Part shown: positions 8,168 through 14,787 of the stretch, in pieces | Position numbering within the stretch: position 1 is the first letter of the stretch | Layout: the number at the start of each line of letters is the position of its first letter | Assembly (NCBI GenBank): GCA_002361535.1 | Contig: DETG01000093.1 | Location: forward strand, 1-14,787 | DNA from: Prevotella sp. UBA3294 | GTDB lineage: Bacteria > Bacteroidota > Bacteroidia > Bacteroidales > Bacteroidaceae | Direction: 5' to 3' | Length of the DNA: 14,787 nucleotides | Program-made: the position numbers and the translations under genes | Notes under the pieces: generated by a model | What the model was told of the DNA's origin: nothing | The model's database searches: none | Seen by the model: only the letters and a program-made list of their open reading frames with translations

Positions 8168-9516
8168 TACAAGGGATACCCATTCACAATATTGTCCATA
8201 TACACAACCCTTGAGTTGAGCCACTTCTCCATGCGGTTGATCTCCGTCTTGGGCTGCTTGTCAATAGGCCATCGTTTAGCATCTCGTTCCATGGCTTCTG
8301 CAGCAGCGTCAGCATAGGTCTTGGCCTCAGGCCAGAACTTTGCCATGATATGTGGACGAATCTCTTTCCAGCGATTTTTCACCTTTGAGACAAACTTCTT
8401 GCTTTTCCACATGTCGGTGAAGAAACTGGGGGTATAGTTGTAATTGCTGATGTGTCGGGCAGGGTCAGTGCCTAACACCGTCTCTCGATAGTCGCTGAAG
8501 AACGTGTGCCCCGTGGTCATGTGCCCCCAATCAAAGTCAAACCCCGCATCGAAGTCCCATAACGGACCGAAGGTCCATTTCGCCTCGTCGCCCTTGTCCT
8601 TGAAGAGGAAGATACTTCGTGGAGCAGCCACCTCCACATTGTATATAAACTCTTGGATCAGCAGGTAGTCTATCATCACGGGGATATCGCAGATTATGTC
8701 CAGTGCCTCGTAGTCGTTATTGTGGATGGCCGACTCCAATGTGGCCAGTGCCCTGCTGGCATCTTCTGTGAGCGTCTCAGGCGTAGCATAGTCCTCTGCC
8801 TCAGGACTCTTCACGCAAACAGGCATCCTATAGACTTGCGACCAGAAATTATCCTCTTCCTCTGGAGCTTCTGCGGGACCGTCATCCACGTCAAGTGACA
8901 ATAGCCAACCTTGTTTTCCACTGATATTCACGCGGCTCTTTCCCTGTTCCACCTGTTCGGTCAGTTGGTACAGTCCTATGTAGTCACCGTTGAGTGTCAC
9001 TTCTACAAATCGGGTATGATTCGTGTAGGGCATATCCAGTCCTCGCCCCATCTCAAAGACAAAGGTGTTCATCAGGTTCGTAGGATCACGATAGTTGGCC
9101 AGTAATACCCAGTCTTTCTCCTCATCCAGTCCCAGAATCGATGCTTTCTCATCGAGTTTGATACGATAGGGCTTTTTCGGATACCAGAGCCAAGTGGAAT
9201 TACCTCGCCCACGAACGCGTCCACGGCCCTCATAGTTCCATACAGCAGTGTCCGACTCAATCCTTATTGTACATGCACGGTAGTCTTTCTTTTCCTTGGA
9301 ATCTACAGCCTGTCCACCGTCTGTTTCAATGAATAGTTTTGCCACACGATATTGGGCTGCATACTCCTTGGCTTTCGGTGTTCCTGGCATCTCCGTTGTC
9401 TCGTTCTTTGTAGTGTCCTGGGGAGCAGGTTCAGGGATTAGCTCTGCTTCGTCATTTCCCGATGAACAACCGGCAAAGAGCAGTGCCATCAAACATAGTC
9501 TCAATATTTTTTTCAT
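8167..9516 (-). CDS. CotH-kinase-family lipoprotein
   Basis: 449 residues, starting at ATG 9516. The N-terminus is a lipoprotein signal (ALLFAGC, lipidated C17), followed by an acidic, Pro/Thr-rich linker to about residue 48. The rest resembles the CotH family, an atypical protein-kinase fold first known from Bacillus spore-coat protein kinase CotH. Visible family motifs are GRGNSTWLWYPKKPYRIKL (103-121), LLANYRDPTNLMN (138-150), YIGLYQLTEQVE (179-190) and the acidic LWDFDAGFDFDW (319-330), likely the metal/catalytic region. The motifs look intact, so it may be active, although ATP is not expected at the cell surface. Its place in a PUL between two zincin genes is unexplained; it could modify or bind a partner or ligand protein. 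The upstream gap is 101 bp without an obvious promoter. Family call is firm, function is not. Confidence 0.87.
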   Translation of the reverse strand: MKKILRLCLMALLFAGCSSGNDEAELIPEPAPQDTTKNETTEMPGTPKAKEYAAQYRVAKLFIETDGGQAVDSKEKKDYRACTIRIESDTAVWNYEGRGRVRGRGNSTWLWYPKKPYRIKLDEKASILGLDEEKDWVLLANYRDPTNLMNTFVFEMGRGLDMPYTNHTRFVEVTLNGDYIGLYQLTEQVEQGKSRVNISGKQGWLLSLDVDDGPAEAPEEEDNFWSQVYRMPVCVKSPEAEDYATPETLTEDASRALATLESAIHNNDYEALDIICDIPVMIDYLLIQEFIYNVEVAAPRSIFLFKDKGDEAKWTFGPLWDFDAGFDFDWGHMTTGHTFFSDYRETVLGTDPARHISNYNYTPSFFTDMWKSKKFVSKVKNRWKEIRPHIMAKFWPEAKTYADAAAEAMERDAKRWPIDKQPKTEINRMEKWLNSRVVYMDNIVNGYPL

Positions 9517-9617
9517 CTACCAGCGTTTTCAGATTGTTTGTTATTAGTAATCAAGGGAGCAGACACAGATCATGCCCGCCCCCTCTCTCGCTATTAACCA
9601 ATGAACCAAAACATGGT

Positions 9618-11852
9618 TTAGAATTGCATATTCAGTGTGAAGGTTGCCTTGTACTGCTTACCTCCCTTCGTATAGATAAGGACGGGCTTGAGGGTATATT
9701 TCTCACCCGCCTTACTAACGCCCGAGCGGTGGCCGTAGGTAAAGGTGAACGTATCCTTGTCGTACTCCACATAGACGGGGGCGGTGCTTCCCCATACGTC
9801 GAGGTCGCCCTTGGCGTTGCACCAGAATCCTACATTGGCCGTATATTCAAAGGTGGTCTTGCCGTTTGACTGGATGAGTCCCAGCGCCACCTTGCCTTCT
9901 GCGGGTTCGGCTGTCTGTCCGGCAGCGATGGGCAGCGTGGCACCACTCAGCACAGAGGGCTGCATTACGAATGCCTGCGCCAGCTTCTTCAGGTCGTTGC
10001 CCTGCAATTGGATGGTGCCTTGCACATAGTCTTGAGAGGCGGCATTGCACTTCACGTCGAAGGTGAACGCCACGTCGGTGGGAGCCTTAGTCTCGTCGAT
10101 GGAGAAGTTTCCGTAGAGGTCGGTACCGTCAATCTTAAAGCGGTAGGGACACTGCATGTCGGTTTCCTCTTTCTCATCCCAGGGGCACTGGTGGTAGCTC
10201 TTGGGAGCCCCCTGCACCACGAGGTAGAGCATCTTCGTTTTGGCTGGTACGGTATAGGTGGCCGAGCCCTTACCGTCGGTGAGATTCATCTCACTATAGT
10301 CACGACTGCCATCCTCCTTCAGAGCCACAAAGCCATAGGCCACGGCCTGATCATTACCTACCTTATTATAATTAGAAACAGTGCCAACTACCTTAAAGTC
10401 ACCGTCAACTTGGTTACCGGGGTCGGCGGCGGGCAGTTGACTGCCTGCTTTCAGGGCCTCCATGTTCACCGTCACCTTGGTGCCGGCTGCGGGCACATCG
10501 AGGTTGATAACGTTAAAACCCGTGGGCTGCGGACACTGCTCATAGCCAATCTGGTAGTAGCCGTCCTGGGCATAGAGCGTGGTCTTGTAGTTCTGGTTCT
10601 GGTTGCTGAAGTAGTTGCGTGTGCCGTCGAAGTCGAAGGTAACGCAACGCTGGGCATACTCGAAGAGTTGCTTCTTGTAGATGTCGTAACTCGTGCCGAA
10701 GATGCGCATGTATGCTCCAGAGGCATCCTCGGGATACTTCGATTCGTTCCAGATGCGACCTAAGGTCTTGTCACCATGTAACTGGGTCCAGTAATACTGC
10801 AGATAGTAGGAGGCATAGCGCTGCCACTCATGCTCGAAATGACGGTGGCACTGTTGATACCACACGGCGTTCCAGTCGTCGTTGAGTGCCTGCTGCGGAT
10901 AGTCCTGGTACGACTGCCACTGGGCACACTGCTCCCAGAAGCCGCAACCGCCGTTAGACCCCTCGTAGCCGTAGCGGAAGCCCGACTTGAAGTCGTTAGT
11001 GGCACCGTTCTTCACATTGTCGCAGTAGGTCTGATATTGGAACGAGTGTCCAATCTCATGACCGATAACAGAACCTACAGGCTTGCACGTAGAAGGCGTC
11101 ACCCAAAGGGCACCGATTACGTTGTCGTAGCCTGAACCGGTGGCCACCCACCATTCGGGTGTGGGGTCAAGCAGATAAATCTCCATCTTGTACTGGTCCA
11201 GATACGATTTGCCCTGGCCCGTCACCACCATGCCCAGGCGGTTGATGTTGGTGCGGTAGAACTGCTCAGCCTTCTGCAGCAGGTCATCTACATCCACACG
11301 GTCTTCCTCCTTCAGGTTGGTGCTGTTGGGGTCGTCGCCGAAGTAAGCATCCCAGAACACGAAGAAGTGCTCACTCTGCTTGGAGCGGAACCACGACCAC
11401 TTGGCATCATTGCGTAGCATGTCGAAGTTGAACTCCTGTGGTTTATAGTATTTGTCGAAGTCCTTCACCTGGCTCGCGTCCATGATTTCGATGGACGAGG
11501 GGCCTTGGGTCACCTTCAGCAGGGTACTGGCCGTTCCGCTGCTCACCTTGATGTTGGCCACACGGGGCGACTTGGTGGTGTTGCGGGTCATCTCAAAGGA
11601 GAGTTTCTCGCTGGTACCACCCACACCCTTGGCATCCTTCAGCTTGAGCCAGTCGCCGCCATTCTCCACCACGGCATTCCAGATGGTACGAGAAGTAACC
11701 GTCAAACTGTACCAGGTGGCGTCGTACTCCACATTCACTTCGGTTTCAGAGAGCACAGGAGCCACAGAGTCTTCAGCATCGTCACTGCTGCTACAGGCGG
11801 TAAGAACCGCCGTAGCAAGCAGGAACAGATATTTTAGAATACTTTTACTCAT
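9618..11852 (-). CDS. BACON / HEXXH metallopeptidase-like (DUF6055-type) / DUF4859-like surface lipoprotein
   Basis: 744 residues, starting at ATG 11852, only 15 bp after the previous stop, so probably co-transcribed with it. The lipoprotein signal ends LTAC (C20), followed by SSSDDAED, an acidic stretch like the Bacteroidetes surface-export signal. Residues about 32-116 are a BACON domain, a likely carbohydrate- or mucin-binding Ig fold. About 150-550 is a zincin-like domain with H265-E-I-G-H269 and E307 in GGCGFWE (HEXXH-X37-E). Flanking blocks DQYKM, YDNVIGALWV, AQW, LHG and the later GFN...YGFV...LYLVVQGAP match the fused zincin in the 4135-8103 gene. About 590-744 ends with a DUF4859-like module (GFWCNAKGDLDVWG) shared with the preceding gene. 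The likely role is zinc-dependent cleavage or recognition of a protein or glycoprotein at the cell surface. DUF6055 is named from memory; activity is unproven. There are many cysteines (for example C303 and C309 near the active site). Confidence 0.85.
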   Translation of the reverse strand: MSKSILKYLFLLATAVLTACSSSDDAEDSVAPVLSETEVNVEYDATWYSLTVTSRTIWNAVVENGGDWLKLKDAKGVGGTSEKLSFEMTRNTTKSPRVANIKVSSGTASTLLKVTQGPSSIEIMDASQVKDFDKYYKPQEFNFDMLRNDAKWSWFRSKQSEHFFVFWDAYFGDDPNSTNLKEEDRVDVDDLLQKAEQFYRTNINRLGMVVTGQGKSYLDQYKMEIYLLDPTPEWWVATGSGYDNVIGALWVTPSTCKPVGSVIGHEIGHSFQYQTYCDNVKNGATNDFKSGFRYGYEGSNGGCGFWEQCAQWQSYQDYPQQALNDDWNAVWYQQCHRHFEHEWQRYASYYLQYYWTQLHGDKTLGRIWNESKYPEDASGAYMRIFGTSYDIYKKQLFEYAQRCVTFDFDGTRNYFSNQNQNYKTTLYAQDGYYQIGYEQCPQPTGFNVINLDVPAAGTKVTVNMEALKAGSQLPAADPGNQVDGDFKVVGTVSNYNKVGNDQAVAYGFVALKEDGSRDYSEMNLTDGKGSATYTVPAKTKMLYLVVQGAPKSYHQCPWDEKEETDMQCPYRFKIDGTDLYGNFSIDETKAPTDVAFTFDVKCNAASQDYVQGTIQLQGNDLKKLAQAFVMQPSVLSGATLPIAAGQTAEPAEGKVALGLIQSNGKTTFEYTANVGFWCNAKGDLDVWGSTAPVYVEYDKDTFTFTYGHRSGVSKAGEKYTLKPVLIYTKGGKQYKATFTLNMQF

Positions 11853-11867
11853 AACAGATACCTTCGT

Positions 11868-13367
11868 TTATTGGGCAGCCGTGATGTCAAACGTGATGTT
11901 ATAGGTTGCGGTTACGCCATTGTACTCAATGATATACTTTGTCTTGATGGTTTGTCCGTTGGGCGAGCAGTTCTCCGGGTGATTGCCGCCGTAGAAAGCC
12001 AATGCATCTTCGGTAATACCCAAGAATACGTAAGCCACAGCCTCGTCGCCCCATGAAACAGGAGCACCCTCACCATTGAGCCACCAGCCCGGAGCCTCAC
12101 CCGTATAGGCGGGCAGACCCGTTTCTTCGTCGGCCTTGTTGCCAATCTCATTGACCCACATCTTCATCTCGCCGCTCTTCAGGGCCTGGAAAATCTGATA
12201 GGTGGTCATCTTGAAGCACTGACGCAGTTCTTCCTTCACATCAAGTTCCTCGGTAGCACCCCAGTCGGCATCATAAGGCTTGGTCAGGGTGATGTCCTTT
12301 TCAATGCTGGCAGGTGTTCCTTCGGGAGCCGTCTCAGGATCCTCGTAACCCACGATGTTCACGGTGATGATGTTCTCCACAATCTTGTTGTTGTACATAG
12401 CGCTGAAGTTGATGGTAACTGATGAACCTTCGGTCATCTGTCCAGGCATTTGTCCAATCAAAATCTGACCTTCCTGGAAGGTGGCGAATACACTGGCATT
12501 GTCGCCCCAGGCACCCGAGAATCCTTCCTTGTCGTACCAGAAGCCCGGTGCGTCGGCACTATACTCCTGAGCATACGAACCATCGGCATTGGTACAAACC
12601 CATGCAACGTCAGCCCATGAGCCTGCACCAAGAGCAGCCAGGGCAGCATCAGCATCAAAGCCCTCTACAGATACGGTAGCATAGGTGTCGTTGGGAGCAG
12701 TCTCAACGGTCAGTTTGTTGGAAGCCACCACAGTAGCCTTCACCTCACCACGTTCACGACCAATGGCTGTGATGACAATGGCCACACGCTTGTCCTGATA
12801 CTTCAGGGCCTCGATGAACTTCACCTCCTGGTCGGCTACCAGATGACCAGGATACTGACCAACATGGAAGATACCTTCACCGTCTTCTGTATATTCGAAC
12901 TCAGCGAAGACCATGGCCTCGTCGCCCCAGTTCTTCACGTTGCCGTCCTTGTCCCACCAGTGGCCCCAGTAGGCGCCAGAGTTAGAGGAGGTCATATTGT
13001 CGGCATGGGTGGAACCCTCGATGGCAAAGCCTGTCACGTCGGCACCACCATCACCGTTAAGGGCTGTGCCCAAGGCATCCTTGGAGATACCAAACTCGCT
13101 GGCAATCTTGTCCATATCGATTTTCACTTCGCCACCATCGTAGGAATTAGCGCTGAGATAGAACTCCACCGTGTATTCCAGAATCAGGTCGGCGTCGATG
13201 CGCTCACGTTGAGCTTGCTTGATGGAGTCCTGACGGGCCATCTCTGCAATCTCGTCGTCTGTCAGGGTGTGAGGCCCCCAGAAATCTGTATTGTCTCCGC
13301 AGCTGCAGAAAAGGGCAGAAGAGCCGGCAATCAGCAGTCCGCTAAGAATATATGATAACTTTTTCAT
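11868..13367 (-). CDS. lipoprotein with three DUF4859-like modules (SusE/F position)
   Basis: 499 residues, starting at ATG 13367. The lipoprotein signal ends ALFCSC, with C23 the probable lipidated residue. After a charged linker (about 35-60) there are three divergent copies of one module, about 65-203, 210-340 and 357-497. Each has a core of Gly-x-Trp-(Trp/Tyr)-x(4)-Gly-x(4-5)-Trp-Gly-Asp: GHWWDKDGNVKNWGD (135-149), GFWYDKEGFSGAWGD (275-289) and GWWLNGEGAPVSWGD (427-441). A beta-rich stretch then ends each unit. No catalytic motif is visible. The place directly after susD is where SusE/SusF-type surface glycan-binding proteins sit, and the exposed aromatic residues would suit ligand binding. 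This is inference; DUF4859 has no established function that I know of. The preceding gap holds two heptad arrays and no promoter I can see. Confidence 0.85.
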   Translation of the reverse strand: MKKLSYILSGLLIAGSSALFCSCGDNTDFWGPHTLTDDEIAEMARQDSIKQAQRERIDADLILEYTVEFYLSANSYDGGEVKIDMDKIASEFGISKDALGTALNGDGGADVTGFAIEGSTHADNMTSSNSGAYWGHWWDKDGNVKNWGDEAMVFAEFEYTEDGEGIFHVGQYPGHLVADQEVKFIEALKYQDKRVAIVITAIGRERGEVKATVVASNKLTVETAPNDTYATVSVEGFDADAALAALGAGSWADVAWVCTNADGSYAQEYSADAPGFWYDKEGFSGAWGDNASVFATFQEGQILIGQMPGQMTEGSSVTINFSAMYNNKIVENIITVNIVGYEDPETAPEGTPASIEKDITLTKPYDADWGATEELDVKEELRQCFKMTTYQIFQALKSGEMKMWVNEIGNKADEETGLPAYTGEAPGWWLNGEGAPVSWGDEAVAYVFLGITEDALAFYGGNHPENCSPNGQTIKTKYIIEYNGVTATYNITFDITAAQ

Positions 13368-13385
13368 AATCGTTTTTTCTTTATA

Positions 13386-13420
13386 AACTTTGAACTTTGA
13401 ACTTTGAACATTGAACTTTT
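13386..13420. repeat. heptanucleotide tandem repeat array, 5 units
   Basis: On the plus strand the units are AACTTTG x3, AACATTG and AACTTTT, 35 bp uninterrupted (transcript-sense GTTCAAA-type). The array lies 18 bp upstream of the DUF4859-like gene start, in the 88-bp gap after susD. It is separated by 5 bp from a second array of different sequence but the same period. Confidence 0.85.
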
Positions 13421-13425
13421 TGATA

Positions 13426-13453
13426 TGTCAATTATCAATTGTCAATTATCAAT
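13426..13453. repeat. heptanucleotide tandem repeat array, 4 units (two perfect 14-mers)
   Basis: The units alternate TGTCAAT and TATCAAT, twice each, so the array is also two perfect 14-bp copies. In transcript sense it begins 2 bp after the susD stop codon. With its neighbour it fills about 70% of the gap between susD and the DUF4859-like gene. AT-rich, with no coding potential. Confidence 0.85.
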
Positions 13454-13455
13454 TA

Positions 13456-14787
13456 TTATTCTGCTGAGCTGGAATAACCAGGATTCTGCTTCATGTCAAC
13501 ATTCGACTTCATCACATCGTTGGGGATGGCGAAGATGTTCCAGTGGTCGCTGGTGGTGGCATCCTTGCAGAACCACGACTTACCGTTCCACACATTACGT
13601 CCGTCCTTCATCTTGAAGCGAATCAGGTCCTGGCGGCGGTGCATCTCACAACAGAACTCCCAGCCAAGGTCATCGAGCAAACCACCCAGCTCAATATCGG
13701 CACCACCCTCGTAGGTAGTGATGTGGTTCGACCAGTCGGTGTAGCCGGCTGTAGAGCCTTCAGGAACAGTATATTCATCGTGACCATACTGATAGACTGA
13801 GCCACCCTCAAGGTCGGCCACGGTACGGGTTGCCTTGGCTACATTGGAACCAAAGCTGCGCTGGCGTACTTGAGTAACGAGCTGGGCTGCAGTCTCCTTG
13901 TCACGGCCCAGACGCAACAGACACTCTGCCTTCATCATCAGCGCATCAGCATAACGGAAAATGGTCACGGCATCGGCTGTGGTTCCGTCGTTGGTACCAC
14001 CAATAATCTCGTACTTGTGTAGACGGTAGCCCTCCTGCTGGTAAGCACCGGGGTTGTCGATGGAGTGAACATTCATATTGTAGGTAAGAATACCTGTGCC
14101 TGTCCAGTCGTCAGCCTCAAACATGATGGGGTTGTCCTTGTCGCCATTGATGATGTAGCTATCACCCTGCTTCAAGGCATTATACTGCGGACCACCAGCC
14201 CAGGTGTCGGTCAGACGCTGGTCGGCCTCGTCGTAGGTGCGAATCCATTGGGGAATGGCACACGAGCCGTTGTAACCAGCTGCAGTACTTCCGTAGGCTG
14301 CCAGACCCGACTGTGGGAAGCAGTAGCTCTGCAGACCAAACTGCACGGTGTGGGTGCGGTCGCCAGGAACCACGAAGATGGCCTCAGGGTTGTTGGACTG
14401 GTCTTCAGTGAAGTTGGCCTTATATGTGGGTGCCAGACTGTATTTGCCCGAGGCGATGATGCTCTCCACCTCTGCCAGACACTTCTCGTAGCCTTCATTG
14501 CCAGAGGTGCCCAGATAGACGTTCTGGTTCAGATAGAGCTTGGCCAGCGCCATCGAGCAGGCATACTTGTTGCCATAGCCGTAGAAGTCGTCGTCGCCGA
14601 AGTTCTCCTTGGCAGCGGTAAACTCCTCCACGAGGAAATTGAACATCTCCTGGGGACTCACCTGCTGGGGCAGATAACCCGGCTCCACGTTCTGGGTGGT
14701 CTGCAGGGGGATATTGCGGAACATGTCGAACATATGATAGTAGAACATGGCACGGAAGAAGCGGGCGTGTGCCAGACTGGTCTTCGT
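13456..14787 (-). CDS. SusD/RagB-family outer-membrane lipoprotein, 5' end outside the window
   Basis: The C-terminal 443 residues are visible. The frame stays open to the right edge, reading ARFFRAMFYYHMFDMF, a typical SusD helix, so an internal Met at 14748 is not the start. SusD proteins cap the SusC TonB-dependent transporter and help load oligosaccharides. Family marks include AKLYLNQNVYLG (TPR-like helices), a long variable central region, RYADALMMKAECLLRLGR, and the C-terminal WEFCCEMHRRQDLIRF and KQNPGYSSSAE. About 80-130 residues with the lipoprotein signal should lie outside, as should susC. It is the first visible gene of the operon. The ligand cannot be predicted from this fragment. 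Confidence 0.95.
   Translation of the reverse strand, partial: TKTSLAHARFFRAMFYYHMFDMFRNIPLQTTQNVEPGYLPQQVSPQEMFNFLVEEFTAAKENFGDDDFYGYGNKYACSMALAKLYLNQNVYLGTSGNEGYEKCLAEVESIIASGKYSLAPTYKANFTEDQSNNPEAIFVVPGDRTHTVQFGLQSYCFPQSGLAAYGSTAAGYNGSCAIPQWIRTYDEADQRLTDTWAGGPQYNALKQGDSYIINGDKDNPIMFEADDWTGTGILTYNMNVHSIDNPGAYQQEGYRLHKYEIIGGTNDGTTADAVTIFRYADALMMKAECLLRLGRDKETAAQLVTQVRQRSFGSNVAKATRTVADLEGGSVYQYGHDEYTVPEGSTAGYTDWSNHITTYEGGADIELGGLLDDLGWEFCCEMHRRQDLIRFKMKDGRNVWNGKSWFCKDATTSDHWNIFAIPNDVMKSNVDMKQNPGYSSSAE

Noticed and set aside
9517..9617. Short inverted repeat AACCA-TGTTT-TGGTT after the zincin gene as a terminator
   Set aside because: The stem has only five pairs and no T-run follows. This 101-bp gap shows no heptad array, promoter pair or other clear element.
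10008..10763. Plus-strand open frame of 251 codons
   Set aside because: It lies wholly inside the zincin lipoprotein gene on the opposite strand, which has clear domains and motifs. The antisense product is Val/Gly/Leu-rich without a recognisable domain, a typical shadow frame.
8126..13453. Tandem arrays as CRISPR repeats
   Set aside because: The units are 7 bp, contiguous and without spacers, and no cas genes are present.
13456..14748. Met at 14748 as the start of the SusD-like protein
   Set aside because: The frame continues to the window edge with a conserved SusD helix (ARFFRA) before this Met, and the lipoprotein signal is missing, so this is an internal residue.

Overview
The window looks like the downstream part of a polysaccharide-utilization-type locus (PUL) from a Bacteroidales bacterium. 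A Prevotellaceae-like genome is my best guess, but this is an inference. The evidence is a SusD/RagB outer-membrane lipoprotein, several further exported lipoproteins, a hybrid two-component system (HTCS) with periplasmic Reg_prop repeats, BACON and DUF4859-like modules, a Bacteroides-type promoter (TTTG-N20-TAnnTTTG), and heptanucleotide tandem repeats between genes. Base composition is moderate and quite even across the genes.

Six large genes lie on the minus strand, so transcription runs from right to left. In transcription order they are: (1) a SusD-like lipoprotein cut by the right edge (13456-14787), whose SusC partner would lie just outside; (2) a lipoprotein with three DUF4859-like modules in the SusE/F position (11868-13367); (3) a BACON + HEXXH metallopeptidase-like (DUF6055-type) + DUF4859-like lipoprotein (9618-11852); (4) a CotH-kinase-fold lipoprotein (8167-9516); (5) a 1322-residue secreted protein that fuses the same metallopeptidase-like domain to a GH43 glycosidase, an F5/8C (CBM32-like) module, a LamG module and a C-terminal beta-sandwich (4135-8103); (6) an HTCS regulator (182-4078) with a candidate promoter of its own. 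Gaps are 88, 15, 101, 63 and 56 bp. Genes 1-5 look like one operon. The left edge (1-181) holds a probable C-terminal scrap of a plus-strand gene and a strong stem-loop that may end transcription from both sides.

Working model (inference): SusCD and the DUF4859-like lipoprotein capture a ligand at the cell surface. The lipid-anchored zincin cuts or binds its protein part there. The GH43-zincin fusion, which has an ordinary signal peptide and no lipobox, processes released glycan or glycopeptide in the periplasm or outside the cell. The HTCS senses a breakdown product and activates the operon. Two paralogous zincin domains, one joined to a glycosidase, point to a glycoprotein or proteoglycan substrate rather than a plain polysaccharide. 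The four DUF4859-like modules shared by two neighbouring proteins and the CotH-like lipoprotein have no established role in such a system. These are the parts most likely to be undescribed.

Heptanucleotide tandem arrays occur in two of the intergenic gaps (three arrays). A related degenerate array lies inside the HTCS coding region.
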